Source of the DNA: Chloroflexota bacterium | GTDB lineage: Bacteria > Chloroflexota > Limnocylindria > Limnocylindrales > CSP1-4 | Reading direction: 5' to 3' | DNA: 21,091 bases | Assembly (NCBI GenBank): GCA_017881985.1 | Contig: JADGQH010000020.1 | Span: forward strand, 1-21,091 | In this document: positions 6,319-14,085 of the stretch, in pieces | Layout: each line of letters opens with the position of its first letter | How positions within the stretch are numbered: position 1 is the stretch's first letter | Notes under the pieces: generated by a model | The model's input: the letters and a program-made list of their open reading frames with translations, nothing else | The model's database searches: none | Told to the model about the DNA's origin: nothing | Made by a program: the position numbers and the translations under genes

Positions 6319-6325
6319 TCGCCAC

Positions 6326-8515
6326 GTGCCCGAGGCCCCGGCGTCGCTCTCCGCCGCGCGGCTCCTCCGCCGCCAGGTCGTGCTGGAGGAGCATGACCCG
6401 CTGCCCGGCGGCGACGGCGCCGTCATCGTCCGGCGGTTCGTCCGGGGCGAGACATACCGGTCGCATCTCCTCCGCGTCGACTTCGGCCGCCCCGGGGCCG
6501 CCGAAGCCCAGGGTGCGGGGGCCGTTCACGGGACGGCCGAAACCGTCCGCCGGAGTGCCGGGTCCGTCCCCCTGTCGGCCGGGGCGGTCCGCCTGACGTC
6601 CGGGGCGGTGCGCGACACGTCGCCCCGCGTCAGCCCCGACGGGCGGCGCGTCGCGTTCCTGCGCTCCTTCCCCGATGAGCCGGACCGGTCGACGGCCGTC
6701 ATGGTGGCGGCGCTCGACAGTGGTCCGGCACGCGTCCTCTGGGTGCCCGCGCACGGCGTCTCGGAGATCGCCTGGTCGCCGGACGGGTCGCGCCTCGCGG
6801 TGGTGGCGCCGGGCGCGGCGTCCCACTCGATCGTCGGGCCGGAGACGACGGGGCGCGTCGTAACGGCGCGACGGATCCGACGGGCCGACTGGCACGCGGA
6901 CGGCGTCGGCCACCGCGACCGGTGGGACCAGGTGTGGGTGATCGCGGCTCGCGGCCGCGCGCGGGCTCGCCAGCTGACCGACCACGAGGCCGACGCGCGG
7001 GGGATCGCCTGGTCCCCCGACGGCGTCGCGATCGCCTATGCCGCCGACCCGCGCCCAGATGCGGATCTCCGGCCGCGGACGTCGATCTGGGCCGTCCCGG
7101 CGAACGGCGGCGTCGCGCGCGAGGCGATCCGGCTGGCCGGCTATGCGGGATCGCCGGCGTTCTCGCCGGATGGGCGCTGGCTGGCCTGCATCGGCGTGGA
7201 CGTCGCCGACCCGCTCGACGACGAGCAGCCCGGGATATTCGTCGCATCCGCAGCGCCAGCGGGCGCGGTCGCGGTCGCGGACGCAGCGCCGGGCGGCGCG
7301 GTCGCCGAGGGTGCCATCGGCGGCGGCAACGGCCCGCTGCCCCGGGCTGTGGCCCTCGCACCCGACCTGGACATGCCGGTCGGAGCGTGGAACGACACCG
7401 ACCTCAACGGCTGGATGGCAGCGTCCCGGCCGGGTCCATGCTGGGACGGGACGACGTCGCTCGTGGCGCTCGTAAGCGAAGCTGGGCGCGTGCGGCCGTG
7501 GCGCTTCCCGGTCGACCCGGCAACCGGCCGGCCCGCCGGCCACCCCCGCCGGCTCATCGACGGCGACGTCGCGGCCTGGACGCTCGGCGTGGCTGGCGGC
7601 GTCGTCACGATCGTGGCGACACGGGACGATCGCCCCATGGAGCTGCTGACCGTCGCGGATCGAGGCGCGGGCACGGCGCCCAGTGCCAGGACGACCCTCG
7701 GCGGGAGGTGGCGCCGGGGGCTGCCATGGCCGGAGATGCGGCACGTGGTCGCGCCCGGCACGGGTGGCCCCATCGAGGCGTGGATCGTCTCGCCTGCCGG
7801 CGCGGGGGACGCCCCCCTCCCCGCGATCGTGAACATCCACGGCGGGCCGCTGGGGGCGTGGTCGCCGGCGCCGTCGACCGAGAACGTGCTGCTCGCCGCA
7901 CATGGATACCGCGTCATCCTGCCCAACATCCGCGGCTCGGCGGGCTACGGGCGGGCCTGGATTCGACCCCAGCTCGGCGACTGGGGCGGCGTCGATGCCG
8001 CCGACGTGCTCACCGCGGTCGACCATGCCGTGGGCCTGGGGCTCGCCGATCCCGCCCGGCTCGGGATCCTTGGGCTCTCGTACGGCGGCTTCATGGTCAA
8101 CTGGTTGGTGGGTGCCGCGCCGGACCGCTTCCGCGCCGCCGTGAGCGAGAACGGCGTGACGAACCAGCTGAACGGCTGGGCGAACTCCGACACCGGCCCG
8201 GAGTACGACCGGATGGCACTCCTCGGCGATCCCCTCAGCGAGGAGGGCGTCGCACGGCTCTGGCGCCAGTCGCCGCTGCGCCATGTGACCCGGATCCGGA
8301 CGCCGCTCCTCCTGCTGCAGGGCGAGGCGGACCTGCGCTGCCCCGCGGCCGACAACGAGCAGCTCTTCGTCGCGCTCCGCCACCTGGGCCGCGACGTCGA
8401 GTACATCCTCTACCCGGAGAGCTGGCACACGTACGCGATCACCGGCCGGATCGACCGCCGCATCGACCGGAACGAACGGGTCCTGGCCTGGTTCGACCGG
8501 TTCCTACGGGGCTGA
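6326..8515 (+). CDS. S9 family serine peptidase (prolyl oligopeptidase / acylaminoacyl-peptidase type)
   Basis: Cleaves short peptides, probably in the cytoplasm because no signal peptide is visible. 729 residues: an N-terminal TolB/WD-like beta-propeller with repeated WSPDG or SPDG blades (such as TSPRVSPDGRRVAF, ISEIAWSPDGSRLAV, ARGIAWSPDGVAIAY, SPAFSPDGRWLA), then an alpha/beta-hydrolase domain from about residue 480. The catalytic triad is readable: Ser585 in GLSYGGFM, Asp669 in GEADLRCP, His701 in ESWHTY; NIHGGPLGAW supplies the oxyanion region. Odd points are a run of degenerate heptads at 63-97 and an Ala/Gly-rich loop near 310-335 in the propeller. The GTG start has a TACGCT box 7 nt before it. 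It diverges from psuG and ends 14 bp from the convergent kinase. Confidence 0.93.
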   Translation: MPEAPASLSAARLLRRQVVLEEHDPLPGGDGAVIVRRFVRGETYRSHLLRVDFGRPGAAEAQGAGAVHGTAETVRRSAGSVPLSAGAVRLTSGAVRDTSPRVSPDGRRVAFLRSFPDEPDRSTAVMVAALDSGPARVLWVPAHGVSEIAWSPDGSRLAVVAPGAASHSIVGPETTGRVVTARRIRRADWHADGVGHRDRWDQVWVIAARGRARARQLTDHEADARGIAWSPDGVAIAYAADPRPDADLRPRTSIWAVPANGGVAREAIRLAGYAGSPAFSPDGRWLACIGVDVADPLDDEQPGIFVASAAPAGAVAVADAAPGGAVAEGAIGGGNGPLPRAVALAPDLDMPVGAWNDTDLNGWMAASRPGPCWDGTTSLVALVSEAGRVRPWRFPVDPATGRPAGHPRRLIDGDVAAWTLGVAGGVVTIVATRDDRPMELLTVADRGAGTAPSARTTLGGRWRRGLPWPEMRHVVAPGTGGPIEAWIVSPAGAGDAPLPAIVNIHGGPLGAWSPAPSTENVLLAAHGYRVILPNIRGSAGYGRAWIRPQLGDWGGVDAADVLTAVDHAVGLGLADPARLGILGLSYGGFMVNWLVGAAPDRFRAAVSENGVTNQLNGWANSDTGPEYDRMALLGDPLSEEGVARLWRQSPLRHVTRIRTPLLLLQGEADLRCPAADNEQLFVALRHLGRDVEYILYPESWHTYAITGRIDRRIDRNERVLAWFDRFLRG
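6512..6616 (+). repeat. Five degenerate 21-bp (heptapeptide) repeats inside the S9 peptidase
   Basis: Residues 63-97 divide into five heptads: GAGAVHG, TAETVRR, SAGSVPL, SAGAVRL, TSGAVRD. The last three are clearly related at DNA level (core GCCGGGKCSGTC-like, 21-bp period). They precede the first propeller blade. This looks like expansion of a linker by slippage. Confidence 0.6.
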
Positions 8516-8529
8516 GGCCGGCCCGGGCG

Positions 8530-9501
8530 CTACCCCAGCGTGAGCTCGGGCCGGGGCGTGCCCAGCTGGCGTGCCGCAGCCCGATGGCCGGCCACGACGG
8601 CCCGTCGCAGGATCGCCGGTGTCGCGGCGGCGCCGGCCGCCAGCCATGCGAGGAGGAACCCGGCGTCGAACGCGTCGCCGGCGCCGGTCGTGTCCCCAAC
8701 AGGGAACGGGCGCGTGGCGACGTCGAGCCGGAGGCCGGGCGATGCCGCGCCGCCCGGGCCGCGGATCAGCAGGGTGGCTCCGGCCGGACCGCGCTTCACG
8801 ACCGCGACCGGCGCGAAGCGGAGGAGGTGCGCCGCATCGGGCTCGCCGAGGAAGGCGATCGCTTCGTGCTGGTTCGTGAGGAGCAGGTCGGGCGCGACCT
8901 GCCGGACCAGGTCGTGGGCGGCGAACCGGCCGCCGGCGAGGAGTGGCGCCGCCGAGGCCAGGTCGAGGCTGATCCGCGCACCGGCAGCCCGAGCGAGGGT
9001 GATCGCAGCACGGCCGGCCTCGCCGAGCGGGACGCCGAGGAGCGAGTACACCGGCAGGTGGAGCGCGCCGACCCCGCGGAACCAGCGCTCGTCGAGGTCG
9101 TCGGGCCGCAGCAGGTCGGCCGCGCCCCGCTCCGCCACGAACGACCGCTCGCCGGTCGCCGGGTCCACCAGCATCCCGATCCGCGCCGTCCGCGATCCCG
9201 CGGGCCGCGCCGCCCGGACCAGCACGCCGTCCGACCGCAGCGCCGCGACGAGCGCACGCCCCGGGCCGTCGCGCCCGACCGCGCAGACGAGCGTCGTCCG
9301 CGCGCCGAGCCGGGCCAGCCAGCGGGCAGCGTTTGCCGCGGAGCCGCCCTGGTGGAGCCGGACCGCACCCGGGACGTCCGTCCCCCGCCGAAGCGATCGA
9401 GACGGCGCCAGCGTCACGTCGAGCGCGAGGTCGCCCAGCACCAGCACCCGCACGGGGCTCTGGCGGGAGGAGAGCGACGGGCGGGAGGGGAACGACGGCA
9501 C
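8530..9501 (-). CDS. PfkB-family carbohydrate/nucleoside kinase
   Basis: Phosphorylates a sugar or nucleoside with ATP; substrate not determined. 323 residues, the usual ribokinase-family length. Seen: the N-terminal strand VRVLVLGDLALDV (17-29), family signature 1 around GGSAANAARWLARLGA, a Asn-containing segment LLLTNQHEA, VVKRGPAGA, and signature 2 DTTGAGDAFDAGF with the catalytic Asp in GAGD. The GTG at 9501 lies 7 nt after a TATCCT box and lacks a Shine-Dalgarno. An internal GTG (residue 17) would also give a complete fold. Candidates include ribokinase, fructokinase, adenosine kinase or pseudouridine kinase. The psuG gene 2.3 kb away makes pseudouridine kinase worth considering, but signature 1 is not the GGVARN form typical of PsuK. 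Confidence 0.88.
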   Translation of the reverse strand: MPSFPSRPSLSSRQSPVRVLVLGDLALDVTLAPSRSLRRGTDVPGAVRLHQGGSAANAARWLARLGARTTLVCAVGRDGPGRALVAALRSDGVLVRAARPAGSRTARIGMLVDPATGERSFVAERGAADLLRPDDLDERWFRGVGALHLPVYSLLGVPLGEAGRAAITLARAAGARISLDLASAAPLLAGGRFAAHDLVRQVAPDLLLTNQHEAIAFLGEPDAAHLLRFAPVAVVKRGPAGATLLIRGPGGAASPGLRLDVATRPFPVGDTTGAGDAFDAGFLLAWLAAGAAATPAILRRAVVAGHRAAARQLGTPRPELTLG

Positions 9502-9508
9502 GCGGCCG

Positions 9509-9514
9509 AGGATA
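9509..9514 (-). promoter_or_regulatory. Leaderless-type -10 box of the PfkB kinase
   Basis: TATCCT on the minus strand ends 7 nt before the GTG at 9501, with no Shine-Dalgarno sequence. No clear -35 box. Confidence 0.45.
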
Positions 9515-9541
9515 CGCCGCGGCCCATCCCGGGGCCGCGCC

Positions 9542-9547
9542 TACAAT
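9542..9547 (+). promoter_or_regulatory. Candidate -10 box of the pentose phosphate cluster
   Basis: TACAAT (5/6 match) lies 47 nt before the tkt ATG and upstream of AGGAG (9581-9585). It is the only good -10 in the 93-bp divergent gap. No -35 box is recognisable, so activator help is possible. Confidence 0.45.
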
Positions 9548-9594
9548 TGGGCCATCCATCCGCGCCCCGCCTCTCCGCCCAGGAGCACGCCCGC

Positions 9595-11670
9595 ATGACC
9601 CTCAACGCTGAACAGCTCGACCGCCTCGCGGTCGACACCATCCGGACGCTCGCGATCGATGGCGTCCAGCAGGCGAACTCCGGCCATCCGGGCGCCCCGA
9701 TGGGGATGGCCCCCATGGCATACGCCCTCTGGACGCGTTTCCTCCACCACGCGCCGACGCATCCCGACTGGCCCAATCGCGACCGGTTCGTCCTGTCCGC
9801 GGGCCATGCCTCGATGCTCCTGTACGCGCTCCTCCACCTGACCGGCTACGACGTCACGCTCGACGACCTCGAGCACTTCCGCCAGTGGGGCTCGCGAACC
9901 CCTGGCCACCCCGAGCACGGCATGACCGCAGGCGTGGAAGCCACGACGGGACCGCTTGGCCAGGGGTTCTCGAACGCCGTCGGGATGGCCATCGCGGAGC
10001 GACGCCTCGCCGCGGAGTTCAATCGCCCGGGCCATTCGCTCGTCGACCACTGGACGTATGCCATCTGCTCCGACGGCGACCTCCAGGAGGGGATCGCGTC
10101 CGAGGCGGCCTCGCTGGCGGGCCATCTGCGGCTCGGCAAGCTTGTCCTCCTCTACGACGACAACCACATCCAGCTCGATGGACCCACGTCGATGGCCTTC
10201 TCGGAGGACGTCCTCGAGCGATTCGACGCCTACCAGTGGCACACCCAGCAGGTGGAGGACGGCAACGACCTGTCGGCCATCGACGCGGCGATCCGCGCCG
10301 CGCGCGCCGACGGGCGCCCCTCGATCATCGCCGTCCGGACGCACATCGGGTTCGGGTCGCCGCACAAGCAGGACACCCAGAAGGCCCACGGGGCCCCGCT
10401 CGGGGTCGAAGAGGTCCGCCTGACGAAGGAGGCGTATGGCTGGGACCCCAACCGGACGTTCTACGTGCCGGACGACGCCGAGGGTCTCTTCAGCCGCGCG
10501 ATCCCGTACGGCGAGCACCTGGTCAACGACTGGGAGGACCGGTTCAGGCGGTACGCCGTGGCCTTCCCGGCCCTGGCGTCGGAGCTGCGCCGACGCCAGG
10601 CAGGCGAGCTGCCGGATGGCTGGGACGCGCACCTCCCCGTCTTCGCCGTCGGCGAGGATTTCGCGACGCGGCAGGTGAGCCAGGCCACGATCCAGGTCCT
10701 CGCGGCCGCCCTGCCGGAGCTCTTCGGCGGGTCCGCGGATCTCTCCGAGTCGAACCTCACGGACGTCAAGGGCGGGATCGACTTCTCGACCGAGGAAGCC
10801 GGCCGGAACCTCCGCTTCGGCGTCCGCGAGCACGGGATGGGCGGGATCGTCAGCGGGATCGCCTACCACGGTGGCTTCCTGCCCTACGGCGCCACGTTCC
10901 TCACCTTCAGCGACTACATGCGCGGGTCCGTCCGGATCGCGGCGCTGGCCGGGCTGCACGTCGTCTACGTCTGGACGCACGACTCAGTCGGCCTGGGCGA
11001 GGACGGCCCGACGCACCAGCCGGTCGAGCACTACGCGGCCCTCCGGGCGATCCCGAACCTCTGGTTCGTCAGGCCCGGCGACGCGAACGAGGCGGCGGCC
11101 GCCTGGGCGCTGGCCGTCGAGCGCTCGGACGGCCCCACCGCCCTTGCCCTGACCCGGCAGAAGCTGCCCACGTTCGCCGCGACCGCCGCGAACGCCCGCG
11201 ATGGGGTGCGTCGCGGCGGCTACGTCCTGCGCGCCGCGTCCTCCGAAGCCGCGGGCGGGATGCCGTCCCTCATCCTGATCGCGACGGGCTCGGAGCTCCA
11301 GCTCGCGATGGGTGCCGCGGACGCGCTCGAGGCGGACGGCATCCCGGCGCGCGTCGTCTCGCTGCCCTGCTGGGAGGCGTTCGACGCCCAGGACGCGGCG
11401 TACCGCGAGGCGGTCCTGCCCGCCGCGGTCCGAAAGCGCGTGAGCGTCGAGATCGGCGTCTCGCTCGGCTGGGAGCGCTGGACCGGCGACGAGGGCGCGA
11501 TCATCGCGCTCGACCACTTCGGTGCGTCCGCGCCCGCCGCCACGATCTTCGAGAAGTTCGGCTTCACGGTCGAGCGGGTCACCGCGGTCGGCAGGGCCGT
11601 GGTCCGGGACGGGCTCCGCGGTCGCGTCCCGACGCTGGTTCCCTCGCCGCACGGGGAGGTGCACACCTGA
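9595..11670 (+). CDS. tkt: Transketolase
   Basis: Thiamine-diphosphate enzyme moving two-carbon ketol units between pentose, heptulose and hexose phosphates. 691 residues, standard length. Seen: ANSGHPGAPMGMAPMAY near residues 26-42; the ThDP/Mg motif GDGDLQEGIASEAASLAGH (about 160-178) ending in DDNHIQLDG; a central pyrimidine domain with catalytic Glu412 in VREHGMGG (E. coli Glu411); and THDSVGLGEDGPTHQPVEH, a family hallmark. AGGAG (9581-9585) lies 9 nt before the ATG. The frame is open far upstream over the kinase, but that extension is antisense shadow. Its TGA overlaps the rpiB ATG by one base, so translation is probably coupled. First gene of the pentose phosphate cluster. Confidence 0.97.
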   Translation: MTLNAEQLDRLAVDTIRTLAIDGVQQANSGHPGAPMGMAPMAYALWTRFLHHAPTHPDWPNRDRFVLSAGHASMLLYALLHLTGYDVTLDDLEHFRQWGSRTPGHPEHGMTAGVEATTGPLGQGFSNAVGMAIAERRLAAEFNRPGHSLVDHWTYAICSDGDLQEGIASEAASLAGHLRLGKLVLLYDDNHIQLDGPTSMAFSEDVLERFDAYQWHTQQVEDGNDLSAIDAAIRAARADGRPSIIAVRTHIGFGSPHKQDTQKAHGAPLGVEEVRLTKEAYGWDPNRTFYVPDDAEGLFSRAIPYGEHLVNDWEDRFRRYAVAFPALASELRRRQAGELPDGWDAHLPVFAVGEDFATRQVSQATIQVLAAALPELFGGSADLSESNLTDVKGGIDFSTEEAGRNLRFGVREHGMGGIVSGIAYHGGFLPYGATFLTFSDYMRGSVRIAALAGLHVVYVWTHDSVGLGEDGPTHQPVEHYAALRAIPNLWFVRPGDANEAAAAWALAVERSDGPTALALTRQKLPTFAATAANARDGVRRGGYVLRAASSEAAGGMPSLILIATGSELQLAMGAADALEADGIPARVVSLPCWEAFDAQDAAYREAVLPAAVRKRVSVEIGVSLGWERWTGDEGAIIALDHFGASAPAATIFEKFGFTVERVTAVGRAVVRDGLRGRVPTLVPSPHGEVHT

Positions 11671-12131
11671 TGCGGGTCGCACTCGCGGCGGACCACGGCG
11701 GCGTCCAGCTCCGCGACGAGCTGCTGAACCGGCTGGCGGACACCGGGCACGAGCTGATCGACCTCGGCGGCGACGGGGCCGACCCGACCGACGACTACCC
11801 GGATTTCGCGCGGCGGCTCGCGCTCGCGATCCGCGACGGCGTGGCGGACCGCGGGATCCTCGTCTGCGGCTCGGGGATCGGCGCCTCCGTCGCGGCGAAC
11901 AAGGTTCGCGGCATCCGCGCAGCGGTCGCCCACGACACGTACTCGGCGCACCAGGGCGTGGAGCACGACGACCTCAACGTGCTCTGCCTCGGCGGCCGGG
12001 TGATCGGCGTCGAACCGGCGGTCGAGTGCGCCCGCGCGTTCCTCGGCGCGTCGTTCTCCGGCGCGGAACGCCATGCCCGGCGTGTCGCCAAGGTGCTCGC
12101 GATCGAGGCCGAGGAGTCACGCGCGGGCTGA
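11670..12131 (+). CDS. rpiB: Ribose-5-phosphate isomerase B
   Basis: Interconverts ribulose-5-phosphate and ribose-5-phosphate; the RpiB/LacAB family may also accept allose-6-phosphate. 153 residues. Seen: ADHGG (7-11, His9), DDYPDFA (41-47), catalytic Cys66 in VCGSGIGASVAANK, His99 in VEHDDLNVLCLGGRVIG. GGAGGT (11655-11660) inside the end of tkt lies 9 nt before the ATG, and the start overlaps the tkt stop (TGATG). No rpiA or rpe is in the window, so this is the local source of ribose-5-phosphate from the oxidative branch. 105 bp separate it from pgi, where a further -10 candidate occurs. Confidence 0.96.
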   Translation: MRVALAADHGGVQLRDELLNRLADTGHELIDLGGDGADPTDDYPDFARRLALAIRDGVADRGILVCGSGIGASVAANKVRGIRAAVAHDTYSAHQGVEHDDLNVLCLGGRVIGVEPAVECARAFLGASFSGAERHARRVAKVLAIEAEESRAG

Positions 12132-12209
12132 TCCGGCCGGCGGCGCAACGACGATCCGGTCAGCTGCCGTATGGCGGCGCGCCCGACCTGCCGCCGAACG
12201 CACCGCGAC

Positions 12210-12215
12210 TACACT
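12210..12215 (+). promoter_or_regulatory. Candidate internal promoter before pgi
   Basis: TACACT lies 21 nt upstream of the pgi ATG in the longest gap within the cluster (105 bp), followed by AGGAGG at 12225-12230. It could start a second transcript pgi-gnd-zwf-opcA-pgl. No -35 match. Confidence 0.35.
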
Positions 12216-12236
12216 GCACCCATCAGGAGGCAGCCG

Positions 12237-14021
12237 ATGGCAGAGACGCTCAACCCGTTCGCCCCGGACGCGCTCGACGCGCGGATCCACGACCCGGCGC
12301 TCGCCCAGGCGGTCGAGGCCGCGCTGCGCCGTGCCGACGACGAGCGGTGGGTCGAGCGCCTGCACGACCGCGACGGCACCCTCTGGTCGTCGGACCCGGC
12401 GGTCCTCGAGAAGATCGCCAATCGCCTCGGCTGGCTCGACGCGCCGCGCGACTTCGGGGAGCAGGTCCCGGCCCTCGAGGCCTTCGGGGAAAGCATCCGC
12501 GGGGCGGGCTTCACCGCTGCGCTCGTGGCCGGGATGGGTGGGAGCAGTCTGGCCCCGGACGTGCTCGCCGACGCGTTCCGTGACATTGCCGACTGGCTCG
12601 CCGTCCGAGTCCTCGACTCGACCGATCCGGCCGCGGTCGCTGCCGCCTGGGACGGCCTCGACCCGCTTTCGACGCTGGTGATCGTGGCCACGAAGTCCGG
12701 CACGACCACGGAGAGCCTGGCCTTCCAGGCGGATGCCTGGGCCCGGGTTCACGCCGCGCTGCGCGGCGCGGGCGAGCGCCGCGAGTCCCCCGCCGACCTC
12801 ATGATCGCGATCACCGACCCGGGACGGAGCCTGGAGGCGATCCCCCACCATGACAGCCTCCGCGAGGTCTTCCTCAATCCGGAGGACGTCGGCGGACGCT
12901 ATTCCGCGCTCACGTACGTCGGGCTGGTGCCGGCATCCCTGCTGGGAATCGACCTCGACGCGTTCCTTGCGTCTGCGCTCGCGATGCTCGCCCGGACCCA
13001 CGCCACGGACGCGGCGGCGAATCCGGGCGCGGCGCTCGGGATCCTGCTCGGCGTGCTCGGACGTGCCGGCCGCGACAAGCTGACGCTCGTGGCGGACCCG
13101 GCCGTGGCTCGCTTCGGGGCGTGGCTGGAGCAGCTGATCGCGGAGAGCACCGGCAAGCACGGCGTCGGGATCGTCCCGATCGCCGGGGAGCCGCTGGGGA
13201 ACGCCGCGGCGTACGGCCCGGATCGCGTCTTCGTCCGGCTGACGCTCGACGGCGCGCCGCCCCCGGCGCCGGCCCCGGACGGCACGACGGCCGACGACCT
13301 CCTCGACGCGCTGGCAGCGGCCGGCCACCCCGTCGTGCGCATCGGCCTCGCGGACCCCATCGACCTCGCCGCCGAGTTCGTGCGCTGGGAGGTCGCCACC
13401 GCCATCGCGGGCGTCATCCTCGAGATCAACCCGTTCGACGAGCCGAACGTCACCGAATCGAAGGAGAACACGAAGCGCGTCCTCGCGGAGCTCGAGCGGA
13501 CCGGCTCGTTCCCGGCCCCCGTGGTCCTCGCCCAGGGCGACGGCCTCGTCCTCGTCGGCGACGCGACGCTCCGCGCGACCGCCGGCGACGGCACCGTCGC
13601 CGGCGAGCTGCGGCGCCACATTGCGCGGGCTGACCCGAACGCATACCTCGCGCTCCAGGCGTTCGTCGCGCCGACCCCTGCCCGGGCCGAGGCGATGGAC
13701 GGGATGCGCGGGCTCCTCCGCGACGCGACCGGTCACCCGACGACGAGCGGGTTCGGCCCGCGCTTCCTGCACTCCACGGGCCAGCTCCACAAGGGCGGCG
13801 CGCCGATCGGCTGGTTCCTCCAGCTCACGGCCGACCACCCGGTCGATGTCGAAATCCCGGGACGACCGTTCAGCTTCGGGCAGCTGGTGGATGCACAGGC
13901 CCTCGGTGACTTCGAGGCCCTCGAGGCGCACCACCTGCCGGTGCTCCGCGTCCACCTCGGCGCCGACGTCGACGCCGGCCTTGCGGCGCTCGAAGGAGCG
14001 CTTCGCGAGGCTCTCGCGTAA
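12237..14021 (+). CDS. pgi: Glucose-6-phosphate isomerase of the transaldolase-fusion type, stand-alone
   Basis: Interconverts glucose-6-phosphate and fructose-6-phosphate, linking glycolysis with the zwf branch. 594 residues with two SIS-like sugar isomerase domains: GMGGSSLAPDV (99-109), TKSGTTTES (152-160), NPFDEPNVTESKENT (398-412), and HSTGQLHKGG (512-521, with His518 and Lys519). The last block, FLHSTGQLHKGGAP, and the preceding GFGPR are typical of the C-terminal half of bifunctional transaldolase/phosphoglucose isomerases rather than E. coli-type Pgi. The transaldolase half is absent here and a separate talC lies 10 kb away on the other strand. The start is fixed by AGGAGG with 6-nt spacing (12225-12230); a longer upstream frame is rejected. 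64 bp precede gnd. Confidence 0.9.
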   Translation: MAETLNPFAPDALDARIHDPALAQAVEAALRRADDERWVERLHDRDGTLWSSDPAVLEKIANRLGWLDAPRDFGEQVPALEAFGESIRGAGFTAALVAGMGGSSLAPDVLADAFRDIADWLAVRVLDSTDPAAVAAAWDGLDPLSTLVIVATKSGTTTESLAFQADAWARVHAALRGAGERRESPADLMIAITDPGRSLEAIPHHDSLREVFLNPEDVGGRYSALTYVGLVPASLLGIDLDAFLASALAMLARTHATDAAANPGAALGILLGVLGRAGRDKLTLVADPAVARFGAWLEQLIAESTGKHGVGIVPIAGEPLGNAAAYGPDRVFVRLTLDGAPPPAPAPDGTTADDLLDALAAAGHPVVRIGLADPIDLAAEFVRWEVATAIAGVILEINPFDEPNVTESKENTKRVLAELERTGSFPAPVVLAQGDGLVLVGDATLRATAGDGTVAGELRRHIARADPNAYLALQAFVAPTPARAEAMDGMRGLLRDATGHPTTSGFGPRFLHSTGQLHKGGAPIGWFLQLTADHPVDVEIPGRPFSFGQLVDAQALGDFEALEAHHLPVLRVHLGADVDAGLAALEGALREALA

Positions 14022-14085
14022 CCAACGACCGACCGTCAGCCGTCACGCACGGTCACTCCGCGCAGACCAGACAGGGAGACCTCCG

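Noticed and set aside
5228..8428. 1066-codon minus-strand open frame spanning psuG and the S9 peptidase
   Set aside because: It crosses two recognised genes in other frames and shows no domain, only Arg/Pro/Gly-rich shadow sequence.
8516..8529. Terminator between the convergent peptidase and kinase genes
   Set aside because: Only 14 bp separate the stops and no hairpin with a T-run is visible there.
6922..9594. Extension of the transketolase frame 891 codons upstream
   Set aside because: The extension overlaps the S9 peptidase and kinase, is Arg-rich shadow, and tkt has a proper ATG with AGGAG and a full-length fold from 9595.
12117..13955. 612-codon minus-strand frame opposite pgi
   Set aside because: Shadow of the pgi reading frame; no domain and no ribosome site.
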